Shown: positions 50,201 to 61,489, numbered from the stretch's first letter. The stretch is DNA of 64,000 nt from Sialis fuliginosa (GCA_961205875.1 OY540818.1:16776761-16840760), one strand, 5' to 3'. Translations and numbers: made by a program. The notes: generated by a model not told the origin, from the letters alone.

Positions 50201-51586
50201 CCTATCTACTTTTATAAAAAAGTTATAACCATTTAAAGAATTTCCAAATCACATAATTTTTAAAGAAAATAAAAATAATTAATTTCATTTTGTTTTTTAT
50301 AAAAAATTTTATATAAAAACAAAAATATATTTAAGACAGCAATAATATATTTCACGCGTTTCATATTTTTTAAGCAAAGCTACTAATAAAATATAAAAAA
50401 AAGATATTTTGCATAGAATACAAAACACAAAAAGGAACAATAAAAGCTACATAGTATAAAAAAACTCCTAACAAATTACATAGCTGTGTTATTAAACATT
50501 TTTCACATTCACGAATATTCATTTATAACGAAGAAAATATAATATAATCCATGAATATAAATATCAAATTAGAAATGTTCTTTAATTTTATTTTCACTTG
50601 CTATGTTTTTATGCACGCTCTGAATTAAATAACATCATTTTCAATTTCGTAAATTTTCACAGATTTTAAAACTGTAACTTCTAATTAAGTTTACAAGTTA
50701 TGTTGCGTCAGTGCAAAACATAAAAGGCAAAGGTTGATTGAATCAACTAAAAATAAGGGCATTGTATTTAGTTATATTAGTTATAAAGTTTATACTTCGA
50801 TGAACAAATTAATAATAAATCATAACACAATATTATGTTTTTGGTTTTTATAGATTCTACATCAATCGTTTTTAATCTTTTTGAAACACTTTTGATTGTA
50901 AAAAAGCACTATCTTACTGAATCATTAAGGTCTTAAATATAAAAAATATAAAAGCCTAATCAACATAATTCGTAAAAAGTAATTCTTAATTTTTTTAATC
51001 TAAAAGGTAATGAAAACTGGAAGAAAAGTGAGGGGTTTGGATGTTTTATCCCGAAAATAATTTTTCAGGGTATTTTAAATGCAATTATAGAACTATTTTT
51101 TATACTTTTTTATGATGATTTTTATGAAAAAGTATAAAAAATTAATTTTATTCAGAAAATAAATTCTTACCCTATTAAATCCTGATTCTAGAAGTTGCAG
51201 CACTATACTTTCATCTTTCTCCAATACACTGTAAATTAAATTAATAATAATGATTATGTGCTAATTAAAGCTAATGAGATTCATCTAAATTTTCAAACAT
51301 CTTTCTATAATAACTGTTTATGTACGTTAGCAAATTTGTGAGTACAAAGGTAATTTAAGATGTCAATAAATTAGACATTTCTTAAAATAATAAAGCTTTA
51401 ATCGATTGTGATGCTAAAAATATCTTGATTACTAAAGTAAATATTTTGAACTTCAAAATTAGAGTGGATAACATTTTGAGCTTTTTATAAAATTTTTCAT
51501 ATTTAAATATACTATAAATTTCTCACCTTCTTCTGACAATAGCACAAACGACCGTATGTTGACTGCCTTTTGTATTTCTTATCGAT
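38219..51586 (-). CDS. Pde8: High-affinity cAMP phosphodiesterase 8, 3' nine exons (5' incomplete)
   Basis: Minus-strand exons are 51586-51527, 51228-51171, 49690-49387, 48400-47962, 45741-45397, 42113-41798, 40432-40298, 39666-39384 and 38364-38219; every phase joins correctly, for about 695 residues. The first two exons match the end of the receiver-like region ([17 protein letters not shown], then LLESGFNR). The third and fourth carry the PAS domain ([14 protein letters not shown]) and the conserved linker with RRGSF and [12 protein letters not shown]-type sites. The PDEase domain follows: [33 protein letters not shown] (second metal aspartate) and the purine-selecting glutamine in PKSQIGF. 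PDE8 hydrolyses cAMP with high affinity. In HDIGHPG the usual second acid (HDVDHPG in human) is glycine. Exons are GC-rich while introns are AT-rich and full of transposons. About 130 N-terminal residues are missing, and no upstream exon was recognised in the window. Confidence 0.93.
38365..39383. other. PDE8 last intron, decayed repeat
   Basis: The intron is about 1 kb and AT-rich, with segments like aaatgcgtttttctcaaaacca and ttcgaatttttcagg that echo 3776-4215. No mobile-element ends were found. Confidence 0.4.
39697..40255 (+). mobile_element. MITE family C, most complete copy, filling a PDE8 intron
   Basis: It starts AAGGTAGTGGCACAAGT and ends in the imperfect inverse ACTGATGCCTTTACCTT; about 559 bp, non-coding. 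The host intron is 39667-40297 (631 bp), so only about 70 bases of the intron are not element. Further copies or fragments are at 4760, 6107, 10966, 13430, 36065, 54283 and 62770. Confidence 0.8.
40540..41013. mobile_element. TA-flanked MITE with gggcaagtgca motifs
   Basis: The ends AGGTGCAGTGGGGCAAGTGC and the inverse of AGGTGTAGTAGGGTAAGTGC are flanked by TA. The inner tcttgccccat and atggggcaagtg blocks are related repeats of the end. It sits in the PDE8 intron between 40432 and 41798. Confidence 0.65.
41471..41575 (+). mobile_element. MITE family D, 5' fragment
   Basis: tagggtcgagcggggtaaat followed by tgaaacaccaaaaaaatgg and gtttataggagaattataaa matches the start of the complete copies at 62883 and (inverted) 57181. 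Confidence 0.7.
42240..43053. repeat. Long palindromic repeat family A, copy 3 (in a PDE8 intron)
   Basis: It has the same arms as copies 1 and 2. The left side is trimmed (missing the tacacgctcag outer block) while the right side runs out to cataaagacgaata. It lies in the transcribed 42114-45396 intron, starting about 125 bp from the exon edge. Confidence 0.8.
44437..44461. repeat. TTAG tetranucleotide microsatellite
   Basis: Roughly six tandem TTAG units occur in a PDE8 intron. Confidence 0.85.
44615..45336. mobile_element. TTAA-flanked inverted-repeat element
   Basis: Ends read TTAAGGTATTTCTCGG and CCGAGAAATACCTTAA. If TTAA is the target this is piggyBac-like; if only TA is duplicated it is mariner-like. 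The 722-bp interior shows no transposase. It ends 61 bp from a PDE8 exon. Confidence 0.6.
45780..46941. mobile_element. TA-flanked element with dense ACACAC/GTGTGT subterminal arrays
   Basis: CACTGCAAATG and CATTTGCAGTG are perfect inverted ends flanked by TA. The left 45808-46105 and right 46760-46935 blocks hold about 19 and 11 half-sites of the type aACACACtt or aaGTGTGTt, many paired as short palindromes such as ACACTTAAGTGT. The AT-rich middle contains broken coding-like pieces. It lies in the 45742-47961 PDE8 intron. The superfamily is uncertain. Confidence 0.75.
46346..46677 (+). pseudogene. Unrecognised broken coding remnant inside the TA-flanked element
   Basis: A 44-codon piece (46346-46480: [20 protein letters not shown]..., ends GKLIIL then stop) is followed, after frame breaks, by an acidic piece ([20 protein letters not shown] to MLYVAD, then stop). 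Spacing and compositional contrast suggest the remains of an internal transposon gene. The family was not recognised. Confidence 0.35.
48564..49267. mobile_element. pogo/Tigger-like MITE with CTCGTTTAT repeats
   Basis: The ends CAGTCGGGACTC... are inverted and flanked by TA. At one end acgagtcccgactg is preceded by several ataaacgag units, a typical pogo-type layout of short repeated binding motifs. The 704-bp element carries an inner inverted repeat at 48652-48962 and sits in a PDE8 intron. Confidence 0.7.
48652..48962. repeat. Inner inverted repeat nested in the pogo-like element
   Basis: gatcagcgttggcgcgg and the inverse ccgcgccaacgctgattggtc face each other, followed by inverted ccacgaagatgtattcaaatg blocks. 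It is probably a second MITE inserted in the first. Confidence 0.65.
49719..49982. mobile_element. PIF/Harbinger-type MITE family B, diverged copy 3
   Basis: The ends TGTCCGGTATTATAAAGGA... are flanked by TTA duplications. The 264-bp interior is diverged but keeps tatcaaacttatatgacagtt. It lies 28 bp upstream (minus strand) of the PDE8 splice acceptor at 49691. Confidence 0.8.
49983..51170. other. Rest of the PDE8 intron, AT-rich
   Basis: Apart from a stray gttcggtattataaa at about 50019 that resembles one family B end, only AT-rich intron sequence is seen. Confidence 0.4.
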
Positions 51587-52262
51587 CTGAAACCAAATTA
51601 AATTAAATAAATATAAATAATAGTAATTAAATTAGTTATATAATTTTTAAGAGCGAATGGTGGAGGTGCTGAACAATATTATACTGCGAGTACAAAGCCG
51701 GTTTTTTCTCTCGTCCAACGTATTCAAAGAGTGCTTTGAAGCGTTTTCGATGCTGACGTCATTGTTTTTAAGAACGCAAAAACGGGTGTGATTATCTTTC
51801 GTCAATTTTGACAAATTACACATTCTTTTTATCAACCATTTCAGTCCAGTGTTTTATAAAAAATGTATGTTGCTCGGATTCGAGATTTTGATGGAAATAT
51901 CCATTTAAACCTTCCCTGACCCAATTCTGACTATTTTTACCATGATGTCTGTCTGTCTGCGTATACGTTTGTCTGTAAACGCTGTAACTCAAAAAAAACA
52001 GTACAAAGATTATTATTAGGGTTTCTTCGGAACCCTAAAAAGTGTAATAATAACTAATAATAAAAAATCCCGATTTCTTGAAATTACTTTCTCACTTTGA
52101 GTTCACTAAAATAGCCATATTTACTACCTATCTACATAATCAGTATTCAATGGCTTGTTTAAACTATTTTCAAACACGCAGCGATCTTTAAAAAGAAAGA
52201 AAACCCATCCCAGAACTCCTAATTTACGGTTAGCGCAAAGCATTTATTTACTAACTCTTACC

Positions 52263-52821
52263 CAGTGCCGGCCTTAGCAAATCTGGCACCCTTGGCGAGA
52301 TTTATTTTTCCGCCCTCTCTCCGCCTAAAAAACTGTTCAAAAATCACCGAAAATGTCAATTAAAATTGATAAATTAACAAATAAGTTGAATAATTCATAT
52401 CTCAGCTTGGCGCGATCCTACAGACTCGAATTTTTTTTAAAAATATAGCTTACATCATTAACTTTAAAACTATCAAATGCCGTAAGACCGTCGAGACCTC
52501 CTTCCTCTATTTAAAATTGATAAATCAACAAATAAGTTGATTAGTTAGTATCTCAGCTAATACCTTATTAAAGGTTTTCTGGGTTGCTGAATAAGTATTT
52601 GCTAGTTAGCGGCTAACAAATAATCGATTTTTTTTTTACAAATTAACATTGTTTATATTTAGCTATATTTTTTGCTTAATCGACAAAAAATTTAAAGATA
52701 AAAAAAGTTAACTCAAAAATTACAGCCTGTACACTGATTTAAACCAAAAAAGTGACTTATTTTCCATTGTGCGCCGCCCCACCTGTCGCTCTAGTTCGCC
52801 CCCCCCCTAAAGCCGGTACTG
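52263..52821. mobile_element. hAT-like element with CAGTGCCGGCCTTAG ends
   Basis: CAGTGCCGGCCTTAG and CTAAAGCCGGTACTG are imperfect inverted ends. The flanks are ctcttacc and ctcctacc, an 8-bp duplication with one change. The 559-bp interior has cgccctctctccgcc and gccgccccacctgtcgc near the two ends and is non-coding. Confidence 0.75.
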
Positions 52822-53162
52822 CTCCTACCTCTAAATATAATCAGTATGAAATGATTACAAACATTGTACATATAACACATGCACTCATGTCTTCATGCAC
52901 TCACGCGTTATCTGCGTGACGTCACGCCGAGGGAATCACTTGATGATATTAAACGCGGTAGCTATGTTTGCTATAGCAGCGCTAATCTGATAGCTAACGG
53001 CCGTAGGTACATGAATTATATTTCATTCTGATACGTTCTGACGTTTTTATGACGTTTCTTTATTACATAAATACTTTTTTTTGTAGTACATGGTGAATAA
53101 AATACCATATAATATAAATATATGTTAATATTTAATAACAAAAATATCTGTCAAGTAAATGC

Positions 53163-53240
53163 GCAGTGCTTCCTCGTGCTTAATTCATCAACGTTATTGA
53201 ACAATTTAAATAAAAACTGAAAAAGTGTTCATGTAATTTT
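53163..53240 (-). repeat. Interspersed repeat Q, inverted fragment
   Basis: cgcagtgcttcctcgtg and ttattgaacaatttaaataa match the reverse complement of 56415-56480. Confidence 0.5.
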
Positions 53241-54282
53241 TTGATATTTTTAACATAAAAATATGAGTAATTTATATTATATTTTCTCTAGATTTATGTA
53301 TTTACATATGTTATAAAAAACAGCTTCCGAAGTAAAATTACTTAGTACTAAAGAATCGTAAAATTTTATTTTAAAAATGCCTCGGGGAATTAAGACAAAA
53401 TGTTGACATTTAATGTCGACGAGAAATATGTGAAGAAAATAACGGTTTTTAATGACAGTGGTAAATGAAAAATAAATAAACGTACAATTAGTAATTCAGA
53501 AATGAATATGAACTATGGTATTTATAATATGTTTTGCAGATTTGTTTAATATAAAAAAAAGTCAAATGCGAGTCGAGCTTAACGTAATAGTGTCCTGTAC
53601 CGTATAGTTTTTCAATTTATTATTTTATATATTATTAAGTTGTATTTAATAATTCGCATATTAGAAAACAGTAGGTTCCAAATTTTTAAATATATTTTGG
53701 AACAATTTTTAATTGCTGGTAATTTCCTTTACGACTAAGTTCAAAATTAATTTACAATTTAATTTTTCAAAAAATAAACGTCAGATCTAATTATGCTTAA
53801 ATTTTTATAAGACGAGATGGCTTAAATTCTTAATCGTAAAAAATCTGATCCCTAAATAATATTTTATATAATAGTAATTCCATTATGGCATAAAGATACA
53901 TTCAAATCTACTATCAAATACAGATTGTAAAAAGAGCTATGGATTTCAAAGTAGTTGGTGTTTTCTTGTTTCAGTGAACGTGAAACAGAATAGATTTTAT
54001 GTAAACGAGATTTAAAGAAACAGAAAAACACTGTTGTGTATGAAATAGCAGTTTTTTTTTTCAATTTAAACTGCAAAAGTTTGTACGTTGTTTACATTAT
54101 ATTATTATAATAACATTACCATATAAATCGTAATCTATATTCACTGATAAAATATATAACCAGAATGTAATTTAAAGTTTGACCCTTGCATATAAAAACT
54201 AAACACTGATTTTATAAATAGTAAATAATAATAAATAATACAAGGACATAATAATAAATATAAGAAAATAAATCTTTTAGAA
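53241..54282. other. AT-rich stretch upstream of the known PDE8 exons
   Basis: No exon or repeat end was recognised. It could be PDE8 intron if the missing 5' exons lie beyond the window. Confidence 0.35.
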
Positions 54283-54778
54283 GGTAGTGGCACCAGTCTT
54301 GGCAAGGACTCCAGTAATGGCAAAATTTTAATTAAATGTACTGAATTAGAAATATGTGTTGATATTTGATTACTACCATTTATGAATATTAATCTATATA
54401 AATTTAACTGTCTTACAGCGTCATTTTATGACAATCGGCCAATAGGTGTCAAAATGGTGGATATTTAAACTAATTATTAGTATAATTTATTTATTAATTA
54501 TTACATTATCATAGTTTCAAATTTGACGATTCTTTCTTTTCTATCTTTTGTGTCGTAGTACTTATCATTTTGTAATCATTAGCAAGTGTCCATCACTGCG
54601 TGCTCATTACTGGTTTTACCCTTGCCATTACTGGAGAAAAAACATGAACAAAATAAAACTATATTTGCGGAATTTGGTAATTAAATTGATTAAATAAAGA
54701 GTTACTTGTTTTATTAGTAATATGAGTTCATGAGAATTACAAAAAACAAGCTTATTAATAATGCCTTTACTTTATTTA
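54283..54778 (+). mobile_element. MITE family C copy
   Basis: It begins aaggtagtggcaccagtctt and closely follows the 39697 copy through gtgtcgtagtacttatcat and aaagagttacttgttttatt, with the final 3' block shortened. Confidence 0.75.
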
Positions 54779-55934
54779 GTTATTATTAACTTAAAATATG
54801 AATCGATATTATTTGTAATATAAATATGTATTTTTTGCGACTGTTTGTTAAAAATTGTAATTTAATTATAATTCTATTTTGATTTTGCAAAAAAATATTG
54901 ACTTGTTTTCAGTAAATTCAATTGAATGAAAAATATATAAATACGTATGAATTAATATAACAACCTTGTATCGTTTTAATAATTTTCTCTGTGATATGTA
55001 TAGAAAAAAAAATCTGTACTTATAAAGTAGCATGATAATAATTTTGTTATTTTGTATATACATATAATATAATACAATTTGTTTTATCTTCCATTAAAAG
55101 TTACGAAAATAACAGTATGTATGTGTCAAGTGACTCTTAAAATGTACTAATCGTCTTTAAAAGTACAGGAAAAGTGAGTAGTATTTTCCCCAAATGAAGA
55201 AATCCGAATATGTTTATGAAGTACCTAAAATAAATCCCCTACTTCCATTTACTTCACATTTATCCTCTAAAGCTTAAAAGGTGAATTCATATTTAATGTG
55301 GAGCATTGAATAAATTACAAAATCCTACGTTGATTCGTTATGTCAATCTCATAAGAAATATACACATTTATTCATAAATAAATGAAGTAGGTACAGTCGC
55401 CTGTAGAACTCGTCTGGCACCCTAAAGGCTAGAATCGCTTACAACAGATTCCAAATTTAAAGACAAACATCATCGGTTATCTTTTTCTATCAAGTTTAAT
55501 ATATTTAAAAACTAAAATTCGGAATATCAAATATTTATTGCCACAAAATTTACGTATATAATTTTCAATAGATTACATAATAATTTAATTGCACAAATAT
55601 ATATGAGTACTATAAACGAAGAGTAGTTCTTTATTTAGCAAATGAATTTCATGTCTCTGTTTGATACATGCAGAAATGATTAAAATATCATAATAATCAA
55701 ATGGGAGGAGCCTACCAGGTTTGTGATAAACGAAAATGAATACAAACTACAAGACCATTAATGCAGGTGACTGTACATATTTGTATACAGTAGTACGTAT
55801 ATTCTGGATAAATACATTTGAGAAAAACAAAACATAAATTGCTTTGTTTACTTTTTAACATATTAATTAGTATCAAAATTCGACCAATATTTTACCTGCT
55901 TATTCATAAACGTTCCTAATCTATGCACAGAAAA
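54779..55934. other. AT-rich stretch, nothing recognised
   Basis: No coding similarity or transposon ends were found. Confidence 0.35.
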
Positions 55935-56480
55935 CTGTAATTGCTTCCTCGCAATATCGAAGATACGAGAAGCTTTGCGATCGTTTTAGATTAAGACAAA
56001 AAAAATATTCTCCGATTTCAGAATTTTAAATCGATCTTTCCGTTTCACATCAAGACAAACATTTTTCGTTCCGTGTCTGTCTGTCTGTCCGTCCATAAAC
56101 ATACATAACTCATGAACCACTGAACCGTTATTATTGAAACTTGGTCGGATGGTTGGGTCTGGCTTGAGGACGGTTCCATTTAAAAATCATCAAAATCGTG
56201 TTTAAGGGAGAGGGGTGATATCCCAAAATTTATCTCAATTTATTTTTAAAAATTGTGTTTTGTTTTTCCAAATTGATATTTGCTTGGACATATTAAATAT
56301 TATTTTGACGTTTGCATAACTTTAGGTTTAGATTGAAATTGTCAAAAAATTAAAAATATACGAAAAAATAATCTTAAGAAAAATTTCGAATGAATATTTT
56401 TTAGTATCTAAACACTATCGGTTTTTATTTAAATTGTTCAATAATTAACTACCTTTGGTGAATTTACCACGAGGAAGCAC
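55935..56480 (+). repeat. Interspersed repeat Q
   Basis: It starts gcttcctcgcaatatcgaag, includes gttccgtgtctgtctgtctg and ends ccacgaggaagcactg, so its two ends are a short inverted pair (gcttcctcg/cgaggaagc). Further copies are at 62195-62390, 53163-53240 (inverted), 10531-10610 and 47035-47100 (inverted). Class is uncertain, perhaps a non-LTR-derived tail. Confidence 0.55.
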
Positions 56481-57180
56481 TGTGTATTTATATGGCAGAT
56501 GTTTTATTTGTTACTGTAATTACAAATGAAGTACAGATAATTAAAAAATGAAAACGTTTTAATCATAGGGCCAATTATCATTATTAATCTATGCGAAACC
56601 CGAAATATAATGTATTTGGGATTCTGTGTGATAGGTTATTAGATATTATGACTATTCGTAGGTAATATGATATGTAACTGAAGTTCAGGTCGTCTCTTCA
56701 CTTGTTGCTTTATCGATTCTATACGCTAGCAGAGCTCGGGCAGTCCCTTCTATCCCAAGGGAGCTGCCACCAACCACCCTCAATTCTATATCCATGTATG
56801 TATATGTATATACATAAATACATAAATGCATGTGTAGTAAAGTGAATTTAAAATACGAATCGGAAAATTTAAAAAATATATATGTAGGTGTATATGCTGG
56901 AACAAACTATATTAATAAATAATGTAATATGTACTATGTATTATGATCGCTGTCAGTTTGTGATGTAGGAAAAGCATAAATTGTTCAATTATTAATAACA
57001 TTTTAGAAATAGTATCATAGTTATTGAGGTGAGGATGCAAAGCACCCAAGGGCTGTAAAAAAGCTTAGATGTTCGTCAATGCTGTAATAATTTTTGGATT
57101 ATTTATAATTTTATTTAATGTTAAGAGTTTAAAAACACAAAATCTCTTATTTCATTTATGTATGTGTTTTATTTTATATA

Positions 57181-57726
57181 GGGTCAACTGGGGTAAAAGT
57201 GAAACAAAATACAAATCTTTCATGTTTTTTGACAGTTAACGATACAAATTCGTACTTTCATTTTTTCTACTAGATGCGCTTATGAATAACTATTTTAAAT
57301 ACTTACGTCATTTGAACTGTACGATACAACACGGACTTTAAAAAATGAAAAAAGTGTGTTTCGTTTTTAACCTCTAATTTGGGAAAAAGTGAAAATTAAA
57401 AGAAAAGCTACAAAGGTAACTTTGATTTATCTTCTTTGTGGTATATCAATGTGAAATTGTAACTTTAATTAATATCTGAGCTATACAGAAAGTTATGTGT
57501 AAAGAATTAAAATTTAATTCACAGGTTTTGACATCGACTAACAGGGAAATCTGTAGGGGTGACACATAACTTATTAGGCGATTCATATTTTCAGGTCGCT
57601 TTAACAAACCTTTAATGATGATGTCGGTTTTTATAATTCTCCTATAAACAAATTAGTTTTTTAGTTGCATGTTTGTTTCACTTTTACCCCATTTTTTTGG
57701 TGTTTCATATTTACCCCGCTCAACCC
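57181..57726 (-). mobile_element. MITE family D, complete inverted copy
   Basis: gggtcaactggggtaaaagtg at one end and gtttcatatttaccccgctc at the other, flanked by TA. The 546-bp body is the reverse complement of 62883-63459 with scattered changes. Confidence 0.85.
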
Positions 57727-58279
57727 TATGCTTAAAGTTAAATATAAGTATAAAATCTTGTCAAATTGGAAAGAGATAAATAAGTTAAAATATCAAAAAC
57801 ATATAAATTTGAGAAAGTGAAAATTATTATCATATGTGTATATTTAAGTCCCCCACGTCTATATTAACTTTTTTGAAACTTCTGATGGGCGCTTGTAATA
57901 TAATCTTTTCGTCTACATGAAAAGAGTCGATGTGTGAAATATAATTGGAATTTGAAATTTATTTTTAATACCGAGAAAATTGAAAATTTGATATCATGTC
58001 GCAAAAAATCAAGATCGGTTGGTGTTATAATAATAATAAAATATTGTGTAGATTTTTCGATTAAATTTCATTATTATAAGAAAATTATATACAGAGTGTC
58101 CCACGGGAAAGTGTTGAAACTAATCAGCTGTTATTGAAAAAACAATAATAGTGTTGAAAAGAAGAAAATCTGCAGTTTTTAACGGGTATAAATAAAATTC
58201 AATAAAATGTTTTTGCATCAATTTATTTTATTGACGAAAAATATGCTAAAATTATCGATAACTCTATTAAAAATAATAA

Positions 58280-58830
58280 AAAAATTATTATAATCCGGAT
58301 TAATTCCCAAAAATGGAGTGCGGTTTTACTCTGAACTTTATGTTTTCTGTATTTAACCCTTTGGACGCGTAATACGAAAAAAAGTAGGAGAGTTTTAATA
58401 TTGTTATTATTAGAATAAAAATCAAATTTTTTGAAAATTTTGGACAATCCTTTAGTAGTCTGGTCAAACGGAAGTTTAATGTAATTTTTAGGTTCTTCTT
58501 TAGTTTCTTTAATTAAGGTAATGTCTTGGAGACGGTTAAGTTTACGATGTTTTTTTTTTAAATTCCGCGATTTCTTCGATGTATTTAAATTCTTTATTAA
58601 ATCTTTCATTAGTTGAAGGGATACTGATTAAACGATGAACCATCGTATTAAACGCCGCGATTTTAGATAATAGAATAGATTATTTCTTTTTCATCAGTTT
58701 TAAAACCATTCTGAAGAAATTGAAAAGTAAAGAAACAACTTTGTCCAAAGAAAACTTTTGTGTTAAAATTTAAAAATACCTCTCCATCTTTAGTGTCAAT
58801 AAAAAAGACGAGATTATTTGTGACATTTGA
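58280..58830 (-). pseudogene. Penelope-like retroelement reverse transcriptase remnant
   Basis: On the minus strand one frame reads KIAAFNTMVHRLISIPSTNE then RFNKEFKYIEEIAEF (near 58665-58560), and after a frameshift comes KNYIKLPFDQTTKGLSKIFK (near 58480). This block order (AAFN-MVHRL-SIP, N-KE-YI--IA, then IKLPF) is the C-terminal reverse-transcriptase region seen in Penelope-like proteins. Stops and frame changes show it is dead, and the GIY-YIG nuclease part is not seen. Confidence 0.6.
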
Positions 58831-58969
58831 AAAGTATCTTACAATTTGATTTATTATTGTATTATATTTAAATCAAATGTGAAAGTGATGGCATTTGAAA
58901 ATGCTTGAAATAAAAAAAATGTACATATATACTTCAATATTTGTATTAATTATGAAGTATTTACTATAT

Positions 58970-59230
58970 TTATAAACTAATCGCAGTTTATTTTAGATCT
59001 TTTTATTCTACACAATTCTTTACTACATTATATTGTTTAATATTTAACGGTTTAAGCAACGTATTGCAAAAAAGCGCACTGGCGGCAAACTTTTTTTCCG
59101 ACTTGATTTACTATTATCGTCACTGCTTATTCCTTATTTGTTACTTAACGTAAAATAGGATAAGAGGTTCTCGAGTGATAAGTGCACTAACGGACAGACA
59201 GACAGACGTTGCGTCTACCATACTTTGTTC
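58970..59230 (-). repeat. Retroelement-like tail repeat, inverted copy
   Basis: ttactattatcgtcactgcttattcc and aacggacagacagacagac match the reverse of 61500-61820 and of 100-395. Confidence 0.55.
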
Positions 59231-59727
59231 CGATTTTATATGAAATATAATTCTTTTTAGGTTTCAATTTTTATATTATTTCTGTTTACTAATTATTTTT
59301 ATGCTGATCAATTTTAAATTATCCAAATTTACCTTTATAAAGTCCAGAACACATTTTTATTTGTTACACTTTTCAGACATTTGGTTATTAATAAATGTTT
59401 GCAATATTTCAGAACTTCCACTAAAGTATTTTAATATAACATACATATGACAAAAATTATGTGTAAATTATGCCAAGCATTTATTTATATGACAGAATTC
59501 CATGTAAGCATTCGTACCATATGTGTCTTCATATTTCACAACTTGAATTATTTCAGCTATGACATTAGATGAGTAAATAGCGAGAAAATTACATTGCTAA
59601 TTGATATAATGTTGTAATTAGAATCTGTGAATACTGCAGAATTTTGCCTAGAGCTTAAATGTTAATTACATTTTTGGACTATTATATAAATTCTATGCAA
59701 GTATAATATGTAAAAGCTAATAGCTGT

Positions 59728-60012
59728 TACCCCCGACTTCGTTCGAAGAAGAAGGTTGGGTAATACAGATTTCTGTTAAAACGGGTGTTTAGTTTCACAT
59801 TTTTGTCACACATCCATTTTTTATCTAATAAATTTTTCGAAATACAAAGTAACCTATGTTCTTCCTCACGATGCAAGGTATGTTATTGTCAAATTTCATC
59901 AAAATCGGTTCAGCGGTTTAGCCGTGAAAATGTAACAAACAGACAGACAGACAAAGACACTTTTGCATTTATAATATGGATGGATTTAGTTAGACGTCAA
60001 AATGTAGTTAAC
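59728..60012 (+). repeat. RTE-type non-LTR retrotransposon 3' end
   Basis: cccccgacttcgttcg near the start, then tttcatcaaaatcggttcag, cggtttagccgtgaaa, acagacagacagacaaagac and gcatttataatatggatgga. This order is a widespread insect RTE-derived 3' tail. The 76-codon open frame across it is the repeat read through and not a gene. Confidence 0.65.
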
Positions 60013-60517
60013 TGACCATTTTTTTGAGAAGGCAATGCGGGACTGTTTTTTACGGGGGGTGGGGGGGGGGAGGACAATGAAAGACCTTTTTTTAAATTAT
60101 TATTAATAAAGAATAACAAATGTTATATTGCACATTCATAACGACAACTTATATTTTATTTATAATTCACGATTGTCATTTTCGTTATTTTTAAATTCGC
60201 TACCATAGATGACGTATAATTTTTAAATAAAATTTGCAACAATTACTTTTTTTAAATCTGCTATGTTAATTTTATGTGAATTTTATTATATTACCTACAT
60301 TTACTGAATTAATAGTTTTTTTTAATTGTTAACATACCTATTTCAATTTTATTAAAATTCGCGACACCAAATTGATTACATTGAACAGTAGTAAAAATGT
60401 AAAAAAAAACTGGACAAGTATTCAAAATGCGGGACATTTTGCGGGACATTAATGATGCGGGACAATGGGTCAAAATGCGGGACTGTCCCGCAAAATGCGG
60501 GACGAATGGTCACCCTA
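60013..60517. mobile_element. hAT element with perfect 8-bp TAGTTAAC duplication
   Basis: TAGTTAAC flanks both sides (60005-60012 and 60518-60525). The right end is TGGTCACCCTA, like the hAT MITE at 22226; the left end TGACCATTTTT has lost its first bases. The interior repeats gcgggac units (atgcgggac several times) and holds a G-run at 60052-60070. Confidence 0.8.
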
Positions 60518-60525
60518 TAGTTAAC

Positions 60526-61489
60526 CCCACTTTGATAATTTAGAAGAGAAGTATTTTCAAGAAAAATAATGTTTATAAAATTTCATTTTTTTAGTTTTCT
60601 TGTATCACAATATTTTTAGATTTTATTGTATTGGTTTTTAGACAGTTCAATATTTTTTTTATGATTAGAGTAACGACCCGTGTTCAAATGTCATTTAAAA
60701 AATGATATTATCTTATTTGGTTAATTCTAAAAAAATGACTTGCTCATATATTATATATTATGTATGTTGGTAAAATATTTTTTAGAAATAAAATTCTATT
60801 GTATATGTTATCCATTGTTGTATAACAACAATGGACAGCAGTTTTTTATGACAATAAAAAGCGACAAATTAATTTCGTTCAATACCATATTTTCCATTAA
60901 ATTTTATATAATAGTTTACATCTATTCAGATTTTTTTATATAAGATCTGTGAATTTTTTCTTCAATAAATCACGTTATAAATTCAATAAAATTGAAAGGA
61001 ATTTCATTTGGAAATAGAAGACGTTTTTAAAATAAAATATTTCAGCTTTTTGGTTGCAGCATAGTAAATTGCTATTACATATTGAAGTAAATTATAATTC
61101 GATATTTGTGTGCGTTGATACATTACTATATAACATTGTCCTTTTTGTAGTATCTATATGTATATTGTATATTAATGAAATTAATATAATATACGGTAGC
61201 ATTTTGTCTCGTCTCTCTCATTGTCAGTACAAACAAAATTTAAATATTCTCAAACAAACTACGGTGTTTGATAATACTTCAAAGCTTATTTAGATATTGT
61301 CATATGAGCTTGATTGTTTAAATAGCGCGTATTCTTTAGAAGGAAACGGATGTATGGTGAAATGTCAATGTAAACGTGCTTTATATTCAAGAGATATTTG
61401 CTGTTATTAGTGTTCCGCATCGAAATCGGGAAAAAGAACACTTATGAAATCAACACTGTCTGTCACAGCTTTCAAGCTACTGAATTATT
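60526..61489. other. AT-rich stretch, nothing recognised
   Basis: Open frames here lack any similarity I recognise and the composition is that of background DNA. Confidence 0.3.

Noticed and set aside
56690..56790. A GC-richer patch (ctagcagagctcgggcagtcc...) as a missing PDE8 5' exon
   Set aside because: No frame matches the receiver-like region of PDE8 and no suitable splice pair gives the needed phase.
58223..58609. A 128-codon minus-strand open frame as a gene
   Set aside because: Only part resembles Penelope-like reverse transcriptase, the frame is broken against it, and the C-terminal half is AT-rich read-through.
59785..60015. A 76-codon open frame
   Set aside because: It reads through the RTE-type 3' tail and includes the acagacagac tract.
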